Shown here piece after piece: positions 13,095-20,859 of a stretch of 21,941 bases of DNA; the stretch's first letter is position 1, and the number at the start of each line of letters is the position of its first letter. Under the pieces are notes generated by a model. That model was given only the letters and a program-made list of their open reading frames with translations. It did not search any database and was not told where the DNA came from. This DNA is from QS-5-54-17 sp964489295 (GTDB lineage: Bacteria; Patescibacteriota; Saccharimonadia; QS-5-54-17), in contig CAZAXT010000013.1 of the NCBI GenBank assembly GCA_964489295.1, positions 1 through 21,941 on the forward strand, in the 5' to 3' direction. The position numbers and the translations under genes were made by a program.

Positions 13095-13595
13095 TTACCC
13101 CGAAACAACATAGTGCAGCAGTACCGTATGCTCATTCAGCTGTCGAGTTTCTTGCAATCGCATATCGACGTCCATTTCATTCGCAAATAACGGCACGCCA
13201 TTCCCGAATAGTTTCGGTTCAACCGTCAGGTACAACTCATTCACAACACCAGAACGCATGAATAGATCGTAAATGCTGGCACCACCGCAGACAGCTATTC
13301 CGGTTTCTCCTTCCTGTTCCAACCGCGAAACCAAAACTGACGGTTTTTCCCGGGTTGTCTCTACATCTTCGGCGATAATCGACTCAGGCTTGGAGGTGTA
13401 AACAATCATACGGCGCTCCGGTAACGCTTTGCCGACAGTAGCAAAGGTGGATGACCCCATGACGATCACGCCAGCTTCTTTGGTTTTTCGTACAAAGAGT
13501 TGCTTATCCTCTTGACTGGTCCAGTCAGTCAAGTGGTTCGAATGACGCCCGATAAAGCCGTCCACGGTCATAGCGGCCATGAGAAATATGTTCAT
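13095..13595 (-). CDS. folA: Dihydrofolate reductase
   Basis: Reduces dihydrofolate to tetrahydrofolate with NADPH, regenerating the cofactor oxidised by ThyA. The 166-aa protein is of usual length. It has MAAMTVDGFIG at the N-terminus, an acidic active-site segment DWTSQED (24-30), and VMGSSTFATVGKALPERRMI (45-64), matching the DHFR MGRxTFESIGxPLPxR block. The NADPH-binding CGGASIYDLFM (103-113) and the LYLTVEPKLFGNG strand-loop follow. It is somewhat closer to the RibD C-terminal style at the extreme N-terminus, so a reductase of that subfamily is the alternative. It is the last gene of a five-gene operon, with a 4-nt overlap with the deaminase-like gene and GGAGGG upstream. Confidence 0.85.
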   Translation of the reverse strand: MNIFLMAAMTVDGFIGRHSNHLTDWTSQEDKQLFVRKTKEAGVIVMGSSTFATVGKALPERRMIVYTSKPESIIAEDVETTREKPSVLVSRLEQEGETGIAVCGGASIYDLFMRSGVVNELYLTVEPKLFGNGVPLFANEMDVDMRLQETRQLNEHTVLLHYVVSG

Positions 13596-14581
13596 GTTGG
13601 CGTTACCCTCCGGACATTCTTGCCCGCTTTCTCCAGCAAACTTACCGCGTATCCGTCGGAATGATCCAATTCATAAACTACTTCTGTTACATCCAGTCGG
13701 GTCAACATTCGGGCGCATGCCGGACACGGCATAACATTGATAAATATCGTGGTATTGGCTAGGTCGACACCGAAGTGCTGTGCACGGATCAGCATTTCGA
13801 CCTCAGCATGTACTGTATCGTAATGGTTCAGATCCTGCGGTGGTGTAACGTATTTCTCTCGGGACGATCCGTTATGGAGCACGTAGGTTTGCCACGGGAT
13901 AACACGGTTGAACGTCGCATCCAAAAAGGTGTACATATCTTCGGTTTCCGTTTTTCGCCCGAGCGCCAACCCGACCTGAAAAGTGTGATCAAAGGAATAA
14001 CTGGCGGTCTGTTTGGCCGTGTTCATTATATGTTGACTCGATAGTTCAACTCCGCACTCGGGGATGTCCACGCTGGATTCTATCTCAGTAATGACCGTTG
14101 ACTCGTACGCTCGTGCTTCGCTTTGGCTGCTGAAGGGTGAAACGTATTCAAAGCGTATTCCCTGTTCAGCCATAACATAATAGGGTTTACTCAAGTGAAA
14201 CGCGCGCCTCCAGGATCCGTTAACCAATGCGACGAGGCGAAACGGTATTTTCTCCAGGATGTAGGCAAGTTCGCGCTGGAAGTAAGTAAGTGTATATATA
14301 CTATACTTACCCTGCGACCGATTGACTTGGTCTATGATATCCGAGACCGAATCCAGACGAAGCATCCTGAATTGCGGTTGACCTTCGAGTCCGTCCACGT
14401 AGTCCTCCTTGGCTACGCCGAGCACGATGTTCCCGTGGGGTAAATAAGTTTTGATAAGCTGCTTGAACCGCTTTTGCGACATCTCGCGAGGCGCAACAAT
14501 GAAGGTGGCGTCAAGTCGTTTGAGCGGTTTTTTGCTACCAAACGCCAGCTCTGACCAGTCGAACCGGTGCGTCCCATTCAT
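13592..14581 (-). CDS. Deoxycytidylate deaminase-like protein with an extra N-terminal domain
   Basis: The C-terminal half is a zinc-dependent cytidine/dCMP deaminase domain. H258-A-E260 (in TVHAEVEML) and P285-C286-P-A-C289 supply the zinc ligands and the proton-shuttle glutamate. dCMP deaminases are about 150 aa; this protein is 329 aa. Residues 1 to about 170 form an additional alpha/beta domain that I do not recognise, with alternating strands such as ATFIVAP and NIVLGVA and an RRAFH stretch near 125. The likely reaction is dCMP to dUMP, feeding ThyA, judged by the neighbouring DHFR and thyA genes; other deaminase substrates are possible. It overlaps both neighbours by 4 nt. Confidence 0.75.
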   Translation of the reverse strand: MNGTHRFDWSELAFGSKKPLKRLDATFIVAPREMSQKRFKQLIKTYLPHGNIVLGVAKEDYVDGLEGQPQFRMLRLDSVSDIIDQVNRSQGKYSIYTLTYFQRELAYILEKIPFRLVALVNGSWRRAFHLSKPYYVMAEQGIRFEYVSPFSSQSEARAYESTVITEIESSVDIPECGVELSSQHIMNTAKQTASYSFDHTFQVGLALGRKTETEDMYTFLDATFNRVIPWQTYVLHNGSSREKYVTPPQDLNHYDTVHAEVEMLIRAQHFGVDLANTTIFINVMPCPACARMLTRLDVTEVVYELDHSDGYAVSLLEKAGKNVRRVTPT

Positions 14582-15561
14582 ACCTGCAGCTCCGCGATTG
14601 TGGTTTTAGTATGCTCAGAGATCCGGGGGTGTTCGGCGACTTCCGTACGCGCAATCCAATGGAGCGATTGACAATCATCACCCGGCTCCAGTTCAATGTC
14701 GGGCTCACACCCCTGAAGTACATAGGTATTCAACAATAGTGTTGACGGACTCTTATACGAGGCGTTCAAGTGCGGTATATACCGCCGCCGCTCGACCCGG
14801 GTAACTGCAGAGCGGGCCAAACGGACTTCGTCCATCGAGATCCGGTATCCCGTCTCTTCCTCGACTTCCCGAGCCAACTCATACTCGAGACCGTACTCAG
14901 CATTTTCCACGCCGCCGCCCGGCAAGGTTAGGTAATCCGGATGGAGACGTGATCGTGGTTTTCGTTGCTGAAACAGGATCTCCTCCCGGGTGTTGATGAG
15001 TATCAGATCGCAGGCAATAGGCAGCACGGTGGAGTCCGTGTACTTGGTATCGAATTTGGCGCTGTTTTTGATGATATTTTTCCGGGCGCTTTTGTATAAT
15101 TCCACGTTCTCTAACGGTGTATTTGATAATTGGCGGTAATTCCACTGGCACAAGTCCGGTGCGTCGAAGGGGATGCAGTGGAAATGCAAATGCGGTACTG
15201 TACTCTGGGCATTCGCGCCGTCTTTTTGCATCAACTGCATACTGTCGACATCGTGCACGTTCTTGAAAATTTTTCTGGCAATATAGGTGAACTTGCGTAC
15301 AGTCTCCCATTCGGGCCGACTCAATTCATTGGCTGATGTCACATGTCGACGCGGCACGATCATGAAGTGTCCGTCAATATACGCAAACAAACTAATGGTC
15401 ATCACCATGCCGTTTTCTTCAAAGAAAATGTATTTTTCGCGCAAGTCACAAAATACGCATTTATCGACCGATTGCCAGATTGCATCATACTGACCGTGAA
15501 AGCGGGCATCCCGGTATAATTCCTGCTTGTCGTACTTTTCCCGGGCCGGATCGGATTGCAC
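14578..15561 (-). CDS. HIT domain-NUDIX hydrolase fusion
   Basis: A 327-aa cytosolic protein with two nucleotide-hydrolase domains. Residues about 34-140 are a HIT domain: CVFC (35-38) as zinc ligands, the IVPRRHV strand, and the histidine triad H124-x-H126-x-H128. Residues about 178-325 are a NUDIX domain with a complete Nudix box at 216-238 (G216, E222, then REVEEETGY at 231-239). HIT proteins cleave dinucleoside polyphosphates or nucleoside phosphoramidates; NUDIX enzymes cleave nucleoside diphosphate derivatives. Joint action on a capped or damaged nucleotide is a fair guess only. The GTG start directly follows the previous stop codon, with GAGAGG 6 nt upstream. Confidence 0.87.
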   Translation of the reverse strand: MQSDPAREKYDKQELYRDARFHGQYDAIWQSVDKCVFCDLREKYIFFEENGMVMTISLFAYIDGHFMIVPRRHVTSANELSRPEWETVRKFTYIARKIFKNVHDVDSMQLMQKDGANAQSTVPHLHFHCIPFDAPDLCQWNYRQLSNTPLENVELYKSARKNIIKNSAKFDTKYTDSTVLPIACDLILINTREEILFQQRKPRSRLHPDYLTLPGGGVENAEYGLEYELAREVEEETGYRISMDEVRLARSAVTRVERRRYIPHLNASYKSPSTLLLNTYVLQGCEPDIELEPGDDCQSLHWIARTEVAEHPRISEHTKTTIAELQV

Positions 15562-16122
15562 TTACTTCCTCTCTTTGAGTGGATCTTTCCGGAGTTCCAT
15601 AAAGTCTTTGAACACTTCACCTAAATGCCCGCCGATCGCCCGCTGGACGATTTTAGTGGTGGACAACGAGGTGGATTGTCGTTCCAAAACCTTGACCTCG
15701 CCACCGTATTTGGTCACGGTTTTGTATTCGGGCGATTCCTTATAGTTCTCTGTCCAGTCTTCTTGTACGGTTACGAACACATCCGGCTTCAGGAGACCGA
15801 GAGAAGGTTGGCAGCTTTGCTCGGGCACGATAGTCATGAAGTCGACTGACTCCAGGTAGTGCAGCGTTTCGGCGCGGATTTTCTCATCCAGAATCGGCTT
15901 GTTCGGTCCTTTGGCCTGACGAATGGCTTCATTCCCGACCACTCCGGCCACGAGTACGTCCCCTTCTTGCTTGACACGTTCCAAATATCGGCACTGGCCA
16001 ACGTGTATCAGATCCCACGATCCTACCGTGAAAACGATTTTCTTGTCTTTCTCCTTTAGTTTGTCGTGCAAATTCATTAATTCGCTTTGGGAGATCAGTC
16101 GTTGTTTCCACGAGTCAGCCAT
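15562..16122 (-). CDS. Cytidylyltransferase-family nucleotidyltransferase (RfaE2/TagD-like), altered HxGH motif
   Basis: A 186-aa nucleotidyltransferase of the cytidylyltransferase superfamily. It begins FTVGSWDLIHVGQCRYLERV (31-50), where relatives have GCFDxLHxGH: the second histidine of HxGH is Gln43 here. KGPNKPILDE (71-80) and the C-terminal STTKIVQR motif resemble the RfaE2 heptose-1-phosphate adenylyltransferases. CDP-alcohol enzymes (TagD, ECT) are the alternative. The upstream neighbour, 15 nt away, is an APH-type kinase, suggesting a kinase-plus-nucleotidyltransferase pair that activates a small alcohol or sugar. Gln43 may lower or change activity. The start has an excellent AAGGAGG site. 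Confidence 0.78.
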   Translation of the reverse strand: MADSWKQRLISQSELMNLHDKLKEKDKKIVFTVGSWDLIHVGQCRYLERVKQEGDVLVAGVVGNEAIRQAKGPNKPILDEKIRAETLHYLESVDFMTIVPEQSCQPSLGLLKPDVFVTVQEDWTENYKESPEYKTVTKYGGEVKVLERQSTSLSTTKIVQRAIGGHLGEVFKDFMELRKDPLKERK

Positions 16123-16137
16123 ACTCCTCCTTGCTAC

Positions 16138-17214
16138 TTAAGCGCGGTTCGAAATCATTGTATCATATGCTGAGTCCGCAACCGGCGGCAATTTGCCGTT
16201 TACGATTCCCTCACCGATCAACACTTCTATAGTCCGGCGGAAGTGTTCATTCTGCAGCAGGGTTTCATACGGATTGTGCCTGAGAAATTTGTAGAGGTCA
16301 TGGACCAGGAACATATCACGCAAACATCCGATCATATTCCAGGAGTATTCATCCAGCGGGATAGCACCACGTTTGTCATACCCTGAGTGTAGTAAATATT
16401 TTGTTATCTTGTCTCCGGCTTTATATTTGCAGTCAACCAATAAGAAGGCCCACGTGCGGGAGACATCGAACGCACGGATACCGTAGGCAGCTTTTTCCAT
16501 ATCCAGAATACCGCTGATATTGGCTGGGTTGTCTTCATGGGGGGCGTCTACGAACAGGATATTACTCCTGACGAAATCCATATGTAGTGTTTGTTGACCC
16601 GGGAGAGAGGCGCATGTACGGAGTAATCTAGTAAAATCGGTAAATGTGTCCACGGGTATTGAGAGGTTGAGCTTTTGCCGCATACTATTCTGAACCCGGG
16701 AATCGGCGAAATAGATACGCATCCGGTCATTGATCCGAAGGTATTCGTCCGCTACGCCGGCGTTCTCCCGGATGTACTCTTCCGGAAACGCGTACAAGCT
16801 AGCGTGGATATCGCTTAATGTGCGGCCAAGCAGCTTGATGTGATGTTTGGTGTACGCCTCCCACGGAATGGTGCTTCCGGGCAAGTAGGTGTAAACCCCG
16901 GCGTAGCGTTCGTGCTGGCCGTATCGCAAGCGGGTTATTCGCGGGTCCAACGGTTCCCGCACAGGAAATCCGTCATTAGCCAGAAATCGCGACACCCGGT
17001 TGATTTTACAGATTCTGGCAGCAATACCTGGTTCGCGTTTGTAGACGATGACATTAACGCATCGTCCGTCATCCACGGTGACCGGCCTGATCAGATTCCG
17101 GTAACCTTTTTGCTGCTCGTGCATGGCAACGGGGCGCAAGCCGTATCGGTCGAGAATCCGCCCGATTAATTCATCATCCAGCAATGCTTCGATCCTCCGA
17201 GGTACTCCCCTCAT
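16138..17214 (-). CDS. APH-fold phosphotransferase (aminoglycoside/choline kinase-like)
   Basis: A 358-aa kinase-fold protein. The Brenner-type catalytic motif is visible as H211-M-D213 with N218 (LHMDFVRSNILF). The metal-binding D238 sits in GILDMEKAAYG, equivalent to the DFE of kinases. The N-lobe has VNVIVYKREPG (53-63), where Lys59 may be the ATP lysine. A SDIHASLY helix (134-141) is typical of the choline/aminoglycoside kinase family. Substrate is unknown. Its pairing with a nucleotidyltransferase gene points to a small-molecule metabolic kinase more than to antibiotic resistance. It opens the five-gene operon. The Shine-Dalgarno is poor and the promoter is unclear, in a 64-bp divergent gap with thyA. 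Confidence 0.8.
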   Translation of the reverse strand: MRGVPRRIEALLDDELIGRILDRYGLRPVAMHEQQKGYRNLIRPVTVDDGRCVNVIVYKREPGIAARICKINRVSRFLANDGFPVREPLDPRITRLRYGQHERYAGVYTYLPGSTIPWEAYTKHHIKLLGRTLSDIHASLYAFPEEYIRENAGVADEYLRINDRMRIYFADSRVQNSMRQKLNLSIPVDTFTDFTRLLRTCASLPGQQTLHMDFVRSNILFVDAPHEDNPANISGILDMEKAAYGIRAFDVSRTWAFLLVDCKYKAGDKITKYLLHSGYDKRGAIPLDEYSWNMIGCLRDMFLVHDLYKFLRHNPYETLLQNEHFRRTIEVLIGEGIVNGKLPPVADSAYDTMISNRA

Positions 17215-17261
17215 TATATAGCATCCGCACCTTACCGATATGTGTAATACGCTGGAACATG

Positions 17262-17267
17262 TATAAT
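17262..17267 (+). promoter_or_regulatory. -10 box of thyA, implying a very short leader
   Basis: A perfect TATAAT with no good -35 at 16-18 nt. Transcription would start near 17274, only about 5 nt before the ATG at 17279. No ribosome site is present, which fits a nearly leaderless mRNA. Confidence 0.55.
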
Positions 17268-17278
17268 TAGTGCCAAGT

Positions 17279-18091
17279 ATGGCGATACATCCCGAATATC
17301 AATATCTCGAACTCATGGAAGAAATTCTCCAAAACGGCCGGACGAAGCCGACGCGGGGGATTCATGATGCCAAATCGATTTTCGGCCGCCAATTGCATTT
17401 CGACTTTCGACACGGCTTCCCGCTCTTGACCACCAAAAAGGTACCGTTCAAGATGCCGCTCCGAGAGATGCTATGGTTCATATCTGGCAGTTCCAACATC
17501 CAGTACCTCCATGATCACGATATCCATATATGGGACGACTTTGCCGATGAAAACCTGAACCTGGGACCGGTCTACGGAGTTCAGTGGCGATACTGGCAGG
17601 CCCCGGACGGCCGGCAAATTGACCAGTTACAATGGGCAATCGATGAAATTAATGACAATCCCGACTCCAAAGCCATTCTGGTCAGTGCCTGGAATCCGGC
17701 CGATCTGGATGTGATGCGTCTGCCACCGTGTCATACCATGTTCCAGTTCGATGTCATCAAGGGTAAGTTACGGATGCATTTGTATCAACGATCCTCGGAT
17801 GTTTTTCTCGGCCTGCCGTTCAACATCAGCCAATATGCAATGCTTTTGTATATGATCGCTCACATAACCGGACTGGAAGCCCGGGAACTGGTCATCTCTA
17901 TCGGTAATGCACATTTGTACAAAAATCAAATCGAACCGGCCAAAGAACAGCTTAAGCGTACGCCGGCATCATTCCCGACATTAACTATCAACCAAACCGT
18001 TGAGAATATTGACGACTTCACGGATGCACACTTCACGCTAGAAGGGTATGACCCACATCCCCACATCAAAGCCGATTTAGTAGTGCTTTAG
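17279..18091 (+). CDS. thyA: Thymidylate synthase ThyA
   Basis: Methylates dUMP to dTMP, using methylene-tetrahydrofolate as both carbon donor and reductant. Counting from a GTG at 17270, the nucleophile is C154 in RLPPCHTMFQF. QRSSDVFLGLPFNISQYA (173-190) binds dUMP and folate, and GNAHLYKNQ (212-220) closes the active site. The C-terminus is IKADLVVL, where most relatives end in APVAV; the closing tail is thus slightly different. The ATG at 17279 (270 aa) is chosen because the TATAAT box at 17262-17267 would put the transcript start after the GTG. The gene is divergent from the operon carrying dihydrofolate reductase and converges on the GT4 gene. Confidence 0.97.
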   Translation: MAIHPEYQYLELMEEILQNGRTKPTRGIHDAKSIFGRQLHFDFRHGFPLLTTKKVPFKMPLREMLWFISGSSNIQYLHDHDIHIWDDFADENLNLGPVYGVQWRYWQAPDGRQIDQLQWAIDEINDNPDSKAILVSAWNPADLDVMRLPPCHTMFQFDVIKGKLRMHLYQRSSDVFLGLPFNISQYAMLLYMIAHITGLEARELVISIGNAHLYKNQIEPAKEQLKRTPASFPTLTINQTVENIDDFTDAHFTLEGYDPHPHIKADLVVL

Positions 18092-19245
18092 AGCCCGATC
18101 AGCTTTTGATACACCCCCGCATGCTCCCGGCACATTCGCTCCAACGTAAAACGTTCTTCGAACACACTGCGGCACGCCGTCCGGTCAATATTCCCGATCC
18201 GATCAATAGCATCGGCTAGTGCATGCACAGTTTGGGGCGGATCGTGAACGTCGTAGTCTACTACGAATCCGGTGTGGTCATGGGTAATGACTTCGGGGAT
18301 TGCTCCGCTATTTAACCCGATGACCGGGGTACCACACGCGAGGGCTTCGATCATAACCATACCGAATGGCTCCTGAAAGGTAGACGGTACCATTAGTGCC
18401 CGCGCATTACCGAGAAAATCCTGCTTCCGGGACTGTTCCTTAATAAATCCTTCATACTGAATCTCGGCTCCGTCTATCATAGGTTCGATGTGCCGACGCC
18501 AGTATCCATCCTTGCTGTGGCCTCCGTAGTGTTTGCCCGCGATTTTCAATGTGTAGTGCGTTCTGTACGTAGCGTTGTATTCTTTCACCGCATCAATCGC
18601 TAGATGAACACCTTTGGGCTCAACAATCCTTCCCAGGTATGCAAAGTAGTCGCCGGCCGGATTTGGCTCCAGCGTGTAAGCATTTTTCTCTAAACCGTGA
18701 TAGATATTGCCGACCCAGTTGGTTCCGTCGGGCATCCCGCTGCGTTGAGCGTAGGACATAGACAGCCAGTTCAAATGCGGATACTTCGGAAATATGCTTT
18801 TATAATTAACAGCGAAGTTAAACGGATCGTGATGCGTAAACACCATCGGTTTACTGCAAAACCGAGAAAACGGCAAAGCGATATCTTCTTCGTTGGTGTA
18901 TACATGGAGAAGATCCAACTCGTCTCCGTTAGCCGCGTCCATGGCTTTAGCGATCAGTTCGCTTTGGAGCTGTCTGGCTAGAGATATGAACGTCAACGGA
19001 TGTTTTTTGAGCAAGTCCATATACGTATCGCCGCGGCGCTCCAGTTCCGCTTCGAAAAAACTTGGATCGGCCGTAACATTGGCAACCTCAGTCGTTACGG
19101 GCCCGGGCGAGAACAGGGTGACTTCAACACCTTTCCGTTGCATTCCTTCGACCAAACTGACCGCCAATTGCGCGGGGGCAAAGATTGCATCGGAGAGAAT
19201 GTCCTCATGCATGAAAATATGAGGTACTACGAGTCCTATCCGCAT
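18088..19245 (-). CDS. GT4-family glycosyltransferase
   Basis: A 385-aa GT-B fold enzyme. The N-terminal domain starts RIGLVVPH and carries an extended loop. The donor-binding C-terminal domain shows YLGRIVEPKG (203-212) and the family's E-x7-E motif in QEPFGMVMIEALACGTPVIG (E292, E300), followed by SGAIPEV. Such enzymes transfer sugar from a nucleotide donor to lipid, polysaccharide or protein; the N-terminal part resembles glycogen/mannosyltransferase-type members, but the acceptor cannot be read. The last codons overlap the thyA stop by 4 nt in a convergent arrangement. It follows the small acidic gene by 17 nt, probably on the glyA transcript. No clear Shine-Dalgarno. Confidence 0.88.
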   Translation of the reverse strand: MRIGLVVPHIFMHEDILSDAIFAPAQLAVSLVEGMQRKGVEVTLFSPGPVTTEVANVTADPSFFEAELERRGDTYMDLLKKHPLTFISLARQLQSELIAKAMDAANGDELDLLHVYTNEEDIALPFSRFCSKPMVFTHHDPFNFAVNYKSIFPKYPHLNWLSMSYAQRSGMPDGTNWVGNIYHGLEKNAYTLEPNPAGDYFAYLGRIVEPKGVHLAIDAVKEYNATYRTHYTLKIAGKHYGGHSKDGYWRRHIEPMIDGAEIQYEGFIKEQSRKQDFLGNARALMVPSTFQEPFGMVMIEALACGTPVIGLNSGAIPEVITHDHTGFVVDYDVHDPPQTVHALADAIDRIGNIDRTACRSVFEERFTLERMCREHAGVYQKLIGL

Positions 19246-19262
19246 ATATCACGAGTGGAAAA

Positions 19263-19421
19263 TTAGGCGCCTTGACCGGTATTGCTGGTATCGTCCGCCG
19301 AAGTATCATCCGATTCGGTAGCTTGATTTTCATCCAGGAAACTCAGATCAATTTCACTGGAATCGATATCTTCTTCGCCATAGTAGGCGTCAGTATCGGG
19401 GTGTTGTGTATCGTCGCTCAT
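19263..19421 (-). CDS. Small, very acidic hypothetical protein (52 aa)
   Basis: A 52-codon gene with a strong ribosome site: GGAGG ends 8 nt before the ATG at 19421. The product is extremely acidic and disordered-looking: of 52 residues about 16 are Asp or Glu and the only basic residue is a single His. A short hydrophobic patch, EIDLSFLDE (about 23-31), could be a partner-binding motif. There is no membrane segment or cysteine. I do not recognise a family. It sits between glyA and the GT4 gene on the same strand, 17 nt ahead of the latter. The ribosome site and codon pattern make it likely real despite its size. Confidence 0.7.
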   Translation of the reverse strand: MSDDTQHPDTDAYYGEEDIDSSEIDLSFLDENQATESDDTSADDTSNTGQGA

Positions 19422-19506
19422 ATATGTACCTCCGTTTCAATGCTACTTTTACCATACTACACCACATACAACGCTCGCTACCTGGTAGGCAGTCGTTCGC
19501 TTTTCA

Positions 19507-20859
19507 TTACTGCTCATGTATCTTGTTATCGCTCGGCAATGGGTACTGGTGGGCAAAGTCGCGGACTTCGGCCGACAGTTGGTCGAGTTTCTGCTGATCG
19601 CTCGCGTTGGTGACAGCTTGATGTATCCAGTCGGCGATTTGTTCCATTTCGTTTTCTCCCATGCCGCGTGTCGTTATAGCGGGAGTCCCGATCCGCAGGC
19701 CTGACGGATCGAAGGCTTTCCGTTCATCATCGGGAAGTACGTTTTTGTTGGCATTCAGACCCATCGCGTCCAGTGCCGTTTCGGCTTCCCCGCCGCTGAT
19801 ACCAAAGGACGTATAGACATCCACGAGCAATAAGTGGTTGTCGGTACCGCCAGTTATTAATCTAAACCCACGTTCGACTAGCGCCGAAGCCAACGCACGG
19901 GCGTTGGCGACGACTGACCGGGCATATTGACCGAATTCCGGCTGAGCAGCCTCTTTAAATGAAACCGCCTTGGCTAGTGTGTTGTTCATGTGCGGTCCAC
20001 CCTGTAAACCGGGAAATACCGTCCGGTCGATCAAGGTCGGTATGTTCTCGATCGTGTGCTCCGGTTTTTGTAACGGGTTTCCAACTGTTCCATTGGAGAG
20101 GATTAATCCTCCCCGCGGACCGCGTAAGGTTTTGTGCGTGGTCGAGGTTACGACGTGGAAGCCGTGATCGAACGGGTTTTCGGCTGCTCCCCCGGCGATC
20201 AGCCCGGCGATATGCGCCATATCCGCCATGGCCAACGCGCCGACTTCATCGGCGATCTCAGCAAACCGTTTGTAATCGAGTTCCCTCGGATAGGCGGAAA
20301 ACCCGGCCAGTATAATTTTGGGCTGGTGTTGCTTGGCCAGCTCATATACTTGATCGTAATCGATTTCACCAGTTTCGACATCCTTCATGCCATAGCGGAC
20401 AAAGTTGAACACTTTGGCCGGGAATGTCACGGGGTGTCCGTGCGTCAAATGCCCGCCGTGGCTTAAGTCCATAGCTAGAATGGTATCGCCCGGCTCACAC
20501 CACGCCGCGTAGACGGCCAGGTTGGCCGGCGCCCCCGACAACGGCTGCACATTAGCGTGATCGCAGTCAAACAATTGCTTTGCCCGGTCGATGGCGATCT
20601 GTTCGACTTGATCGGTATTTTCCTGTCCGCCGTAATAGCGTTTCCCTGGATATCCTTCGGAGTATTTGTTGGTATATACGGTTCCCAGCGCGTCCAGCAC
20701 CGCCCGGCTGACATAGTTTTCGCTCGGAATTAACTCGAGTCCATCGCGTTGACGCATCTCCTCCGTTTCCACTAATTGAGCAAGATCCGGATCCTGGTCG
20801 AACAAGTTGTTCATACCTTCATCATACATGATCGTATCTTGCGCACAATTGCAATTCAT
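19507..20859 (-). CDS. glyA: Serine hydroxymethyltransferase
   Basis: PLP enzyme that converts serine and THF to glycine and methylene-THF, the cofactor ThyA consumes. Visible are LELIPSENYVS (41-51), YPGKRYYGGQE (70-80), D213-M-A-H-I-A-G-L, and the PLP lysine K243 in TSTTHKTLRGPRGG. The protein is 450 aa against a usual 410-420. The extra residues are mainly 15 N-terminal ones (MNCNCAQDTI...), so an internal ATG at 20814, giving the usual MNNLFDQDP start, is a real alternative. The ATG at 20859 overlaps the upstream NUDIX stop by 4 nt, which favours coupling, but GGAGG lies only 1 nt from it. Function is certain, start is not. Confidence 0.96.
   Translation of the reverse strand: MNCNCAQDTIMYDEGMNNLFDQDPDLAQLVETEEMRQRDGLELIPSENYVSRAVLDALGTVYTNKYSEGYPGKRYYGGQENTDQVEQIAIDRAKQLFDCDHANVQPLSGAPANLAVYAAWCEPGDTILAMDLSHGGHLTHGHPVTFPAKVFNFVRYGMKDVETGEIDYDQVYELAKQHQPKIILAGFSAYPRELDYKRFAEIADEVGALAMADMAHIAGLIAGGAAENPFDHGFHVVTSTTHKTLRGPRGGLILSNGTVGNPLQKPEHTIENIPTLIDRTVFPGLQGGPHMNNTLAKAVSFKEAAQPEFGQYARSVVANARALASALVERGFRLITGGTDNHLLLVDVYTSFGISGGEAETALDAMGLNANKNVLPDDERKAFDPSGLRIGTPAITTRGMGENEMEQIADWIHQAVTNASDQQKLDQLSAEVRDFAHQYPLPSDNKIHEQ

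Noticed and set aside
13533..13550. GGTTCGAATGACG resembling a tRNA T-loop
   Set aside because: It is inside the dihydrofolate reductase gene and no acceptor or anticodon stem can be built around it.
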